This document shows positions 16,935 through 23,862 of a stretch of DNA of 23,862 bases, piece after piece. Made by a program: the position numbers and the translations under genes. Below the pieces are notes generated by a model, which was not told where the DNA came from, did not search any database, and worked only from the letters and a program-made list of their open reading frames with translations. Source of the DNA: Lachnospiraceae bacterium (GTDB lineage Bacteria > Bacillota > Clostridia > Lachnospirales > Lachnospiraceae); contig CAAGKF010000212.1 of the NCBI GenBank assembly GCA_900770345.1, forward strand, positions 1 to 23,862, in the 5' to 3' direction. Numbering within the stretch: the first letter of the stretch is position 1; every line of letters begins with the position of its first letter.

Positions 16935-18149
16935 ATGGAAACAAAAAAGGAAAATACATCACATCGATCATATAGTCTCAGCTTCCGCCTTCTATTAGCC
17001 TCGGAAGCAGTCAACCGATTCGGAGATTCCATTGATGCCATAGCCATGTCATGGCTTGTTTATGAAGTCAGTGGCAGCGCATCGCTGACTGCATTGAACT
17101 ATGCTGTTAATTACATTCCATCGATTTTCTTTACGCCGTTCTGCGGCAGTTATGCAGATCGCCATGATCAGAAGCGAATACTTGTCACAAGCGACTTTGC
17201 AAGGTTTATTGTTATTGCCTCAGTTGCAATATTTGGGGCTTTCCACAAGTTAACCGCCCCATATATTCTGGTATCTACGTTTCTGATCTCAACCATTGAA
17301 GCGTTCCATCAGCCGTGCACAACGGCAATCGTTCCTTTGGTCCTTAATCAGGAAGATTATGCAAATGGACAGTCTTCTTCCCAAGCCACCTCGGCCATCG
17401 CAGGGCTGATCGGAACGGCGGTGGCCGGATCCATCATTTCGCTGAAAGGTGCCTGGTTCGGGGTTTTTATTGATTCGCTCTGCTTTCTGACCAGTGCTGT
17501 TCTTCTTAGCGGAATGGCAGTTGCAAAACGCAATATAGAAGTAACATCTAAGTCGAATATGACCCGTGAAGGCATCTCCTACCTTCTAAAAAATAAGCGA
17601 CTTGTTTTCCTCTGCTGTACAGCAGTTTTAATCAATGCCCTGTCCGTTCCTTACTTTTCATTGCAGTCTGTCGCTGCGGAAGAAATCCTCAAGCAAGGTC
17701 CGCAGATCCTTTCTGTCTTCGGTGCCGCTATCGCAATTGGATCTGTTTTCGGCGCCCTGCTATATCCAAAAGCCAAAAAAGCAATCCGAATGGCCACCAT
17801 GATTATCCTCTGCTTCGTATCCATAGGAACCATGTATCTAATGATCATTAATAAAGGAAAGTACATTACAATTATCCTCCCTATCCTGATGTTCCTCCTC
17901 GGAATCTTTACTTCTTTAATCAACACTTCTATCAATGTTACAATCTTGACCGAAACAGAGGTTTCCTACCTTGCACGTGTATCTGCTCTCCTTCAGGCCG
18001 CATGCGTCGCAGGCAACCCCGTCGCATCGGGAATCATATCATTTGCACTCCTATTTACCTCGGCTTCAACCGTCTTTGCCATCACTGGGATAATATCGAT
18101 TCTGACTTCATTCATTCTTGCAAAATATGCATGTAGTCTTAAGTTCTGA
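16935..18149 (+). CDS. MFS transporter, multidrug/siderophore-exporter-like (MFS_3 type)
   Basis: Integral membrane protein of 404 aa with about 12 predicted helices. Seen: the opening NRFGDSIDAIAMSWLVYEVS common to this exporter group, and the loop 2-3 motif GSYADRHDQKRIL, which matches MFS motif A. The C-terminal half repeats the six-helix pattern. A weak RBS precedes ATG 16935. It is in the same direction as the XRE regulator 71 bp upstream, suggesting a regulator/exporter pair, and is followed by a GC-rich inverted repeat. The substrate is not readable. Confidence 0.85.
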   Translation: METKKENTSHRSYSLSFRLLLASEAVNRFGDSIDAIAMSWLVYEVSGSASLTALNYAVNYIPSIFFTPFCGSYADRHDQKRILVTSDFARFIVIASVAIFGAFHKLTAPYILVSTFLISTIEAFHQPCTTAIVPLVLNQEDYANGQSSSQATSAIAGLIGTAVAGSIISLKGAWFGVFIDSLCFLTSAVLLSGMAVAKRNIEVTSKSNMTREGISYLLKNKRLVFLCCTAVLINALSVPYFSLQSVAAEEILKQGPQILSVFGAAIAIGSVFGALLYPKAKKAIRMATMIILCFVSIGTMYLMIINKGKYITIILPILMFLLGIFTSLINTSINVTILTETEVSYLARVSALLQAACVAGNPVASGIISFALLFTSASTVFAITGIISILTSFILAKYACSLKF

Positions 18150-18150
18150 C

Positions 18151-18242
18151 CAGCGATCGTAGACGGATTTTCGGACGCGGAGCGTCGGCACTTTTGGAAC
18201 CGCCTCGACGGAGACCGCGGCGGTTCCAAAGCGGCGTCGCTG
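18151..18242. repeat. Nested GC-rich inverted repeat downstream of the MFS gene
   Basis: A perfect 12-bp stem, TTTGGAACCGCC (18193-18204) with GGCGGTTCCAAA (18219-18230), lies inside an outer pair CAGCGA (18151-18156) and TCGCTG (18237-18242). A small hairpin GACGC/GCGTC sits in the left arm. It starts 2 bp after the MFS stop, and on the minus strand TTTTTC flanks its outer edge. It may be a terminator for the MFS gene or a short mobile repeat. The rest of the gap, 18243-18320, holds only a 7-bp hairpin (AAAGCCT 18267-18273, AGGCTTT 18292-18298). Confidence 0.7.
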
Positions 18243-18375
18243 AAAAATCAATGTGTAATTTATGATAAAGCCTTACAAAAGAGCAATGATCAGGCTTTCT
18301 CATCATAAAAAGATAGCCGCGTGAGTTGAACGTTCTAGAAACAGGATTAAAAACTCTGAAGGCTTCACGGTACAT

Positions 18376-19209
18376 TGAGAAAGGACAACTGTCGCAAGGA
18401 ATAATTGCTGCAAGTCCTGTGGCAAGTGCTTTGTATATGATTCCGGAATGATGACGCATAACCTCAAGATCACGCAGGAGGAATTCGTTGCGATTTGTAA
18501 GGACGCAATTCTCTGCGTACCGATGAAAAAGACTGCAGCCAGACTGAATCGGTCCATACAGTGTGTATTTGAGAACCGTCATAAATTTCTCTGCTTCCTT
18601 GAAAAAGCTCTGGGGCAGGAAACAGAGAAGCTGGCAGGAACCGTAGAGCTTGATGAAACGTATGTTCTGGAGTCTCAGAAAGGAGCTAGATCAATCAAAC
18701 GTGAGGCACGTAAAAGAGCCGAAGCCAGCCATTACAGAGGCATTTCCCATGAGCAGGTTTGTATCGTTACATCTTCTGACCGTAACGGTCATGAAGTGTA
18801 TTAGACAGCCGGAAATAGAAGGTCCTCATCAGACGATATTGATGAAGGATTCGAAGAAGAAATCGAATATAAATCAGAGCTGTACGTAGACGGCACGCAT
18901 ATTTACGACGATCTGGCCAAGAAAATCGAATGCGATATTCGCCATCTGAAAGGCTATGAGAACCACAACAAGGTTGAACACCTGAATACCGTCAACTGCA
19001 TCCATTCCATGATCAAGAAAGTCTACGCATTTTATCGGGGCATCGCATCGTATTACCTCGATCGTTATCTAGCACTGTTTGTCTTTATGCGGAGATTTTT
19101 GGGTATGGATGACAACGAGATCACCGAGCTTATTGTCAGGAAGCTGAAAGGATTGAGGTATAACGTTACCTGTGAAAAATTAAAGCATGTGTACATGACC
19201 GCTTTATAA
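18376..19209 (+). pseudogene. IS1595-family (ISXO2-like) transposase, degraded
   Basis: One reading frame with stops at 18376 (TGA) and 18802 (TAG); remnants of the zinc ribbon may begin about 18320. Recognisable parts in order: the second half of the zinc ribbon (CCKSCGKCF), a helical region, the first catalytic Asp in AGTVELDETYV followed by KG, a second Asp in ELYVDGTHIYDDLAKK, and the C-terminal EHLNTVNCIHSMIKK with YRGIASYYLDRY. The piece between GHEVY and SELYVDG looks shorter than normal, suggesting a small deletion. Not functional. I could not place its terminal repeats. Confidence 0.8.
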
Positions 19210-19249
19210 AGGCATTTCCACAAGTTCGCATCAAATCTGGTTTAACTAA

Positions 19250-19528
19250 GCGAAAATCTTAACAGTAATTGATCAGCTTCTAAAATCCTACAAAGCAGAA
19301 GAACAGGGATATAACGCCTGCATGTCTATCCTGAAATTCGCAGACAAATACACCCCTGAGCGGTTAGAAAAGACCTGTGCCAAGGCCTTATCTGTTATCA
19401 CTATTCCCCGCTATAAGGATATTAAGTTAATCCTTGAGCACTATCAAGGTGAGCCCGATCAGGAAGCTAGGCATCCTGAATCTCACGCCATTGTCCGCGG
19501 AAACGAGTACTACGGAGGCAAGCACTAA
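19250..19528 (+). pseudogene. istA: 3' remnant of IS21 transposase gene istA
   Basis: Only about 92 C-terminal residues remain, in frame from 19250. The string LLKSYKAEEQGYNACMSILK, then YTPERLEKTCAKAL and a final IRG/EYY-like VRGNEYYGGKH, matches the IstA C-terminus. The catalytic core is absent, with an in-frame TAA just upstream at 19247. The stop TAA (19526-19528) shares its last base with the istB start, the usual istA-istB coupling. Confidence 0.8.
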
Positions 19529-20259
19529 TGGATCAGTCAACTCTTGATAAACTCAGGAAGCTTCATTTGAAGTCAATGGCAGCCTCTTATGAAACACAGG
19601 ATTCCGTACCAGGAATTATGGATATGACGTTCGATGAACGCTTATCTTTTCTCGTGGATGCAGAGATGGACTCCAGAGATAACCGAAGATTGAGCGGAAG
19701 GATCAAGGAGGCACATTTCCCGGATTCCAACGCTGTAATTGAGGGCATCAAGTATTATCAGGATCGGCATCTTAATCGCACCCAGATTACGGCTCTGGCG
19801 ACGAATCAGTATATTCATAAGCCGAAAAACGTTCTGGTGACCGGTGCCACCGGCGCAGGCAAGACTTATATTTTGGCAGCACTGGGGAACAGAGCATGCC
19901 AGCAGAACTATAAAGTTCTGTATATCCGGATGCCTGAACTATTCAATGAAATCGAACGGGCAAAAATCGAAGGCGAATATGACAGACTGCTAAAGAAATA
20001 CCACTCCAGAGACCTTCTGATCATTGACGACTGGCTTCTCTATCCTGTCAAAGAAGGACAATGTGAACAGATTCTTGAAGTCCTTGAGGGTAGATATCGG
20101 CATAGCGCAACGATTGTCGGCTCTCAGTACGCAGAGGACGGTTGGAGAGAGCGCCTGGGAGGCAGTGCAGTCGCCGAAGCAATCATGGACCGGCTCACAG
20201 CATGTGCAGAGCGGATCATGATACTCGGAGACAAGTCAATGAGAACCAGAAATGACTGA
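19528..20259 (+). CDS. istB: IS21 helper ATPase IstB
   Basis: AAA+ ATPase of 243 aa that normally regulates IstA and target choice in IS21 transposition. Seen: Walker A GATGAGKT (106-113), Walker B LLIIDD (163-168), the preceding VLYIRMPELF strand/helix, sensor-1 region ATIVGSQY, and the C-terminal EAIMDRLTACAERI. It appears full length and intact. Its partner istA is truncated, so it cannot act alone here. Confidence 0.93.
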   Translation: MDQSTLDKLRKLHLKSMAASYETQDSVPGIMDMTFDERLSFLVDAEMDSRDNRRLSGRIKEAHFPDSNAVIEGIKYYQDRHLNRTQITALATNQYIHKPKNVLVTGATGAGKTYILAALGNRACQQNYKVLYIRMPELFNEIERAKIEGEYDRLLKKYHSRDLLIIDDWLLYPVKEGQCEQILEVLEGRYRHSATIVGSQYAEDGWRERLGGSAVAEAIMDRLTACAERIMILGDKSMRTRND

Positions 20260-20286
20260 CATTCAGCAAACCAGATAGACGACGAC

Positions 20287-20317
20287 ACCCGGCTTAGAAT
20301 AAGACAAGCCGGGTTTT
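20287..20317 (+). terminator. Intrinsic terminator after istB
   Basis: ACCCGGCTT (20287-20295) pairs with AAGCCGGGT (20306-20314), 10-nt loop, followed by TTT. It lies 28 bp past the istB stop and only 4 bp before the short ISL3 copy begins. Confidence 0.85.
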
Positions 20318-20415
20318 GCGCGGGTCTCCAAAATCCTTGGGGGAGTGAAGTTTGGGGGAGCACTTTGGGGGACGGTCTGAATTCAACTTTGGGGGACCTG
20401 GTTTTTACTGCATGC

Positions 20416-20622
20416 AACGTCCTGCCGAAGGATCTCAAAAGACAATCCAGAGGTGTCAGTAACTTCGAATACACCCGCAACAGAATCCTTTGGGCAACAC
20501 GTGAGCAGACATCCATGCTTGCCGTGCCTCGCAGCCGTGAAGACGTTCATACGTTCACAGGAAAGAAGCGCGGACCATACAGAAAGCAGAACCGCGAGCA
20601 GGAAAACTCATTAGATAAATAA
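20416..20622 (+). pseudogene. C-terminal fragment of ISL3 transposase
   Basis: 68 codons beginning NVLPKDLKRQSRGVSNFEY and ending ENSLDK, about 90% identical by eye to the end of the transposase at 13387-13593. The catalytic domain is absent. Confidence 0.85.
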
Positions 20623-20703
20623 AACGTAGGAACGTCGTTGAAACAGTACGCCTGCCAGTTCGCTGACAGAGGAATCATTTCTACTGTCACGCTGCCCCAC
20701 AAG

Positions 20704-20757
20704 AAAATCCGGAAGCCCAAAGTCACATTACTGTAACTCTGGTAAATTCCGGATTTT
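20704..20757 (+). terminator. Terminator hairpin in the short ISL3 copy
   Basis: AAAATCCGGAA (20704-20714) pairs perfectly with TTCCGGATTTT (20747-20757), followed by T. It is equivalent to 13678-13724 in the full copy, with paired changes in both arms. Confidence 0.75.
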
Positions 20758-20874
20758 TCATTGCAGGGTCATTTCAGGGCTTCTCCCCCAAAGTGTCCCC
20801 TAAAGTTAACAGGCCATCTCCCCCAAAATCTCCCCCAGAGTTTTTGGTTTCTCCCCCAACTTTTTTGGAGAGCC

Positions 20875-21020
20875 GATCCGCGTAGATTCCTTAAAGAAAC
20901 TCACGGTATCTGCCTATTAGTAATCATCCAATCATTTCAGGAGCGCATATATCCCTGTTTAATACGCCTAAAGTTATGCGAATTATTTAGTACCGTATTC
21001 TGCTTTCGAAGGTTACAGGA
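20875..21020. other. Intergenic gap between the short ISL3 copy and the PTS operon
   Basis: No gene, repeat or clear terminator seen. The PTS operon on the minus strand ends at 21021 without an obvious hairpin in this gap. Confidence 0.6.
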
Positions 21021-21662
21021 TTAGTGATTGAAATAACCTGAAATGAAATTTTTCACTTCACCTTCCTCAGCATACTTATTGAAGAAGTATGAGAACTCAG
21101 GATAATTGATTACTTCAGAGATTTCTTTGGAAGGAAAACGCCGATAAATATCTAGCATAGAGGGTTCAATGCATTTTTTTATGGTTGCGAATCTTTCCCT
21201 AGACTTTTTTTGACTTTCTGCATAAACTTCAGGATATCCTTGACCAAATTGATGAGAAAAGCATTCATTAAATATTTGCTTTAGCTCAATTTCTGAACCC
21301 CATCCAAACTTTTCTGCATATGCAATTGAAATGGCATTGCCCGCATTTATTTGTCCAAACAGATACATGTCTAAGGGACTGGTTATTACTCCGCAAATAA
21401 GATTAGGAAAAGCATTGCAGGAAATCGCCGCCCCTTGTCCTGTCCCACACCCAGTAACAATAAAGTCAACCGTTTTAGTCGCAATCAAAATGCTAGCTTG
21501 GAGGCCAATCTCTGTATAAGACATGGCTCTAGTATCATTTTTAGACAATTTTCCAAAATTCAGCACTTCGTGATGGTATGGTTCTGCCGCTTTTTGAAGC
21601 TGTTGAAAAATCAATTGGTTTTTCTCTGCTTGAGAGTTTTCGTTTATCAATCCAATTCTCAT
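21021..21662 (-). CDS. RpiB/LacA/LacB-family sugar-phosphate isomerase
   Basis: Aldose-ketose isomerase of 213 aa, expected to act on the sugar phosphate delivered by the PTS encoded just upstream. Seen: the start MRIGLINENSQAEKN in a Rossmann-like fold, and the family catalytic loop VTGCGTGQGAAISCN with Cys before GTG. About 60 residues follow beyond the length of a plain RpiB (about 150). ATG 21662 shares a base with the IID stop (TGATG), so translation is coupled; an ORF extension into IID is ignored. The exact sugar is unknown. Confidence 0.85.
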   Translation of the reverse strand: MRIGLINENSQAEKNQLIFQQLQKAAEPYHHEVLNFGKLSKNDTRAMSYTEIGLQASILIATKTVDFIVTGCGTGQGAAISCNAFPNLICGVITSPLDMYLFGQINAGNAISIAYAEKFGWGSEIELKQIFNECFSHQFGQGYPEVYAESQKKSRERFATIKKCIEPSMLDIYRRFPSKEISEVINYPEFSYFFNKYAEEGEVKNFISGYFNH

Positions 21663-22480
21663 CAGAAAACACCTATCAGAGCACCAATAAGTCCAGTAGC
21701 AATAATACCCCATAAAAGGTTTGTTACTTTGGCACCCTTTTTCAACCGCCACAGAAGATATTCATAAAGGCCAAGGCTCAACAATGCCGGGAGAATATTG
21801 TTAACAATAGTAAGCAAATCCTGGCCGTAGAATTCAACGCTGATCGGAACCTTAACTGAGCCAGCAACCATTCCACCAATAACCATCAACCCCAAAATTG
21901 TTGTTACCTCGAAAACTCTGTCAACGATTCCGGATTTTTCAGCCTTTGTTATAAAACTTGTTCCAAGTTTATAACCTGCGGGACCTAACATCCACCGGGC
22001 AATAATATTGGAAATGTTGAAAATCAGCAGGAAAACAATTGCACCGGCAGCACTCCCATTTGCAGAGGCGATGCTTGTACCTACACTTGATGCAATCACT
22101 CGGATAGTGCTGAAGAAAATAGAATCTCCAACAGCTGAAAGTGGCCCCATCAAACTGACCTTTGTTTGGTTAATAATATCTGTATCAAAATCCGGTTTAT
22201 TTGCATTTTCTTCTTCAAGAGCGCCAGTAATTCCAAAAAGCAGTGGGCAAATAAATGGCGTGATATTATTGAATACTAGATGCCGCTGTAATGCTTTGGA
22301 CATCTTCTCTTTATCATCTCCGTAAAGTTTTCTTAGGAAAGGAGCCATTCCATAAACCCATCCGATACACAACTGCCGTTCATAGTTAAATGAGGAGTTG
22401 TACGAAAGGGTCCGCCAGAACATTTGGTGAATTTCTTTTTCTGTAATTTTCTTATCTGTAGTAACATTAGAAGTCATCAT
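21662..22480 (-). CDS. PTS system mannose/fructose/sorbose-family IID component
   Basis: Membrane subunit of 272 aa that forms the sugar channel with IIC. Seen: ITEKEIHQMFWRTLSYNSSF and NYERQLCIGWVYGMAPFL at the N-terminus, LMGPLSAVGDSIFF in the middle, and hydrophobic C-terminal helices, all typical of IID. I chose ATG 22480 because AAGGAGGTG lies just ahead. It overlaps the IIC gene by 14 bp. Confidence 0.93.
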   Translation of the reverse strand: MMTSNVTTDKKITEKEIHQMFWRTLSYNSSFNYERQLCIGWVYGMAPFLRKLYGDDKEKMSKALQRHLVFNNITPFICPLLFGITGALEEENANKPDFDTDIINQTKVSLMGPLSAVGDSIFFSTIRVIASSVGTSIASANGSAAGAIVFLLIFNISNIIARWMLGPAGYKLGTSFITKAEKSGIVDRVFEVTTILGLMVIGGMVAGSVKVPISVEFYGQDLLTIVNNILPALLSLGLYEYLLWRLKKGAKVTNLLWGIIATGLIGALIGVF

Positions 22481-23228
22481 CTGCACCTCCTTCTGTGTTC
22501 ACTTTTGATTGCTTATTAAATTCAATAAGCAGTGCAACGCAAACTGCTAAGCAAGCAACGCCAAGAATGCTAGTCTGGTATAAAGACACAAGTAGGAAAC
22601 CAACGAAGAAGAACGGCAATAATTTTTTATTATTTAATTGTTTAGCAAGTAAAGCCAAGCCTAATGCTGGCAGCATTCCTGCTGCTGCAGAAATTCCAGT
22701 AGTTATCCAAGCAGGAATAGCATTTAACAATGCTGATACAGCATCTGATCCATAATAGAAACTAAGCCCGATAATGATTGAAAGCGGAAGCCAAGCAATA
22801 TATGCAGCAATCCAATGCATTCGCTCAATGCCTTTTAAATTCCCATCCAGTGCATATTTATCGCATTTATGCAAGCACCATCCACGTGCTGCCGTATAAA
22901 GCAGATTTTTTACAAGAGAAACAAGAGTTGCAATAGGCAGAGATAAAGCTACCGCACCTTCAATACCTGTTCCAGAAGAAAGCGCAAAAGCCGTAGCAAG
23001 AATTCCTCCCGAACAGTAGTCAGGTGGTAATGCTCCGCCAATTGCTGCGCTACCAATATAAATCAGCTCCAGACTTGCCCCGATCATCGCGCCTTGGGGA
23101 ACATTTCCCATAATCAATCCAACTAATACACCTGTTACGATAGGCCGATCCAGCTGACTATAGCCAAGCACTGGATGTGAATATGCTAATAAAGCAACCA
23201 AAATGATTCCTATGGATTGTGTCAACAT
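22467..23228 (-). CDS. PTS system mannose/fructose/sorbose-family IIC component
   Basis: Membrane subunit of 253 aa. Seen: the IIC opening (Q-DRPIVTGVLVGLIMGN), then GAMIGASLELIYIGSAAIGG, and several more helices. The acidic tail (GGADDDF) overlaps the start of IID. The start ATG 23228 is 9 bp after the IIB stop. Confidence 0.93.
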   Translation of the reverse strand: MLTQSIGIILVALLAYSHPVLGYSQLDRPIVTGVLVGLIMGNVPQGAMIGASLELIYIGSAAIGGALPPDYCSGGILATAFALSSGTGIEGAVALSLPIATLVSLVKNLLYTAARGWCLHKCDKYALDGNLKGIERMHWIAAYIAWLPLSIIIGLSFYYGSDAVSALLNAIPAWITTGISAAAGMLPALGLALLAKQLNNKKLLPFFFVGFLLVSLYQTSILGVACLAVCVALLIEFNKQSKVNTEGGADDDF

Positions 23229-23237
23229 ATAATCTCC

Positions 23238-23702
23238 TTATAATTTCTTTACTTTCTCACTTGGGACCATACATAGCCCAACATTTTTCCCCATTTCAAT
23301 CAATTCGTTAAGCAGTTTTTCGTCTTCATCGCTCAAATTGATGTTATTGTCTCCAGGGAATGGATGTGTGTCTTTTCTAGCAGGCAAACCACCAACGTTA
23401 ACTTCTGTAATCCGATCAACCTTTGAAGCCAACTCATATGCATCTTTTACATTCCCTACAACAATAAACAAATCATATTTATCAGCTTTGCCATTGTTTA
23501 ATGCATCGATTGAATCTTTAACGGTTTTTACAATCAGCTTACTCCCAGCAGGCTTGCATAGAGTTAACGAAGCTCTTGCTAAATCATTAGTGGCTGCCTT
23601 ATCGTTTGCAATCAAAATAGCATTGGCTCCTAAATAGCCATACCATGAGAATGCAACTTGTCCATGCAACAGTCGATGATCAATCCTAAGAAGTTTAATC
23701 AT
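23238..23702 (-). CDS. PTS system mannose/fructose/sorbose-family IIB component
   Basis: Cytoplasmic phosphocarrier of 154 aa. Seen: the N-terminal RIDHRLLHGQV with phospho-accepting His13, and the typical PSEKVKKL C-terminus. ATG 23702 has AAAGGAGG in front; an ORF extension to 23729 is ignored. It is the first gene of the operon within the window; IIA is not fused and not present here, so it must lie elsewhere. Confidence 0.93.
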   Translation of the reverse strand: MIKLLRIDHRLLHGQVAFSWYGYLGANAILIANDKAATNDLARASLTLCKPAGSKLIVKTVKDSIDALNNGKADKYDLFIVVGNVKDAYELASKVDRITEVNVGGLPARKDTHPFPGDNNINLSDEDEKLLNELIEMGKNVGLCMVPSEKVKKL

Positions 23703-23744
23703 GAAAAATACCTCCTTTCTCCATAACAATTGATTTCATGTGTA

Positions 23745-23862
23745 TGAAGTGGTCCCAATGTCAAGGACAATTTTCTGACAGTTCGATCTGGTGAGCAGCA
23801 CATGCATTCATGAGGTGTAAGAGACAGCCTGTTTGTGGCTGTCTCTTTTACGTATGCAGCGG
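23745..23862 (+). mobile_element. Possible left end of an IS3-like element (partial)
   Basis: TGAAGTGGTCCCAATGTCAA followed by GGACA resembles IS3-family terminal repeats in general style, and a strong hairpin follows it. It begins only 42 bp upstream of the IIB start. No transposase is in the window to confirm it. The same bases on the minus strand include TTGACA (a possible -35) without a good -10. Confidence 0.35.
23819..23849 (+). terminator. Hairpin at the right edge
   Basis: AAGAGACAGCC (23819-23829) pairs perfectly with GGCTGTCTCTT (23837-23847), 7-nt loop, then TT on the plus strand. The minus strand has no T-run after it. It could shield a downstream IS transposase or end a gene further left. 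Confidence 0.65.

Larger units (their letters stand above)
20322..20874 (+). mobile_element. Internally deleted ISL3-type element (553 bp)
   Basis: It has the same ends as the full copy: GGGTCTCCAAAATCC on the left, GGAGAGCC on the right. The left iterons sit at 20337, 20352, 20365 and 20389 with identical spacing. On the right, perfect TCCCCCAA copies are at 20784, 20819 and 20852, with two one-base variants between. About 1.38 kb is missing between the left end and transposase codon 424. The retained parts differ from the full copy at many positions, so it derives from a diverged relative, not from that copy. There is no 8-bp target duplication (TTTTGCGC on the left, GATCCGCG on the right), so rearrangement followed insertion. 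Confidence 0.85.

Noticed and set aside
18139..18582. 147-codon minus-strand frame downstream of the MFS gene
   Set aside because: It covers the inverted repeat and the antisense of the IS1595 remnant; no RBS or known domain.
19235..20276. ATCTGGTTT (19235) and AAACCAGAT (20268) as IS21 terminal repeats
   Set aside because: Only 9 bp and the left copy lies beside a truncated istA, where the true left end should be gone; chance match or local recombination is as likely.
20987..20996. TTAGTACCGT shared with 11873-11882 as an attachment-site pair
   Set aside because: Ten bases only, no integrase in the window, and flanks do not align further.
23745..23780. TTGACA on the minus strand as the PTS promoter
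   Set aside because: No convincing -10 at 16-18 bp; the stretch reads better as a possible IS end, though both remain unproven.

Overview
The window looks like chromosome of a Gram-positive, mid-GC Bacillota (Firmicutes), probably a gut or oral anaerobe. The evidence is AGGAGG-type ribosome binding sites before almost every gene, lipoprotein signal peptides ending in a Cys lipobox, an FMN/FAD fumarate-reductase-like surface lipoprotein, mannose-family PTS genes, and ISL3, IS21 and IS1595 elements. An Erysipelotrichia-like host is my guess only; no rRNA or marker gene is present to settle it.

Layout. (1) 1-2473: a flavocytochrome-c-type reductase lipoprotein on the minus strand, cut by the window edge, divergent from a LysR regulator whose promoter region holds a T-N11-A LysR box. 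(2) 2533-11776, minus strand: a compact eight-gene peptide operon. In transcription order it encodes two ABC permeases, two ABC ATPases, a cytoplasmic M14 zinc carboxypeptidase, the substrate-binding lipoprotein, and two tandem amidohydrolases. The first amidohydrolase (3681-4838) appears to have lost most metal ligands, while the second (2533-3693) keeps them. The operon starts at a TATAAT flanked by a 9-bp inverted repeat and ends at a clear intrinsic terminator next to the LysR gene. (3) 11905-13855: an ISL3-type insertion sequence with matching ends and an 8-bp target duplication. Its transposase has one in-frame stop codon, and its ends carry nine TTGGGGGA repeats. It sits in the terminator hairpin of the next gene. 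(4) 13901-18149: prolyl oligopeptidase (minus), divergent from an XRE-type regulator with a second winged-helix-like region, followed by an MFS exporter. (5) 18150-20874: an IS graveyard, with a strong inverted repeat, a broken IS1595-type transposase, a 5'-truncated istA with intact istB (IS21), and a 553-bp internally deleted ISL3 relative. (6) 21021-23702, minus strand: a visibly AT-richer mannose-family PTS operon (IIB, IIC, IID, and a RpiB/LacA/LacB isomerase) without IIA in the window. It is followed by a possible IS3-like end and a hairpin at the right edge.

How the genes fit together: the left half is peptide catabolism (uptake by Opp/Dpp, then cytoplasmic M14 peptidase and amidohydrolases, plus a separate prolyl oligopeptidase). 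The right half is sugar uptake that looks laterally acquired. The most interesting points are the active/degenerate amidohydrolase pair, the repeat-rich ISL3 ends lying at terminators, and the operator-like repeat around the peptide operon promoter.
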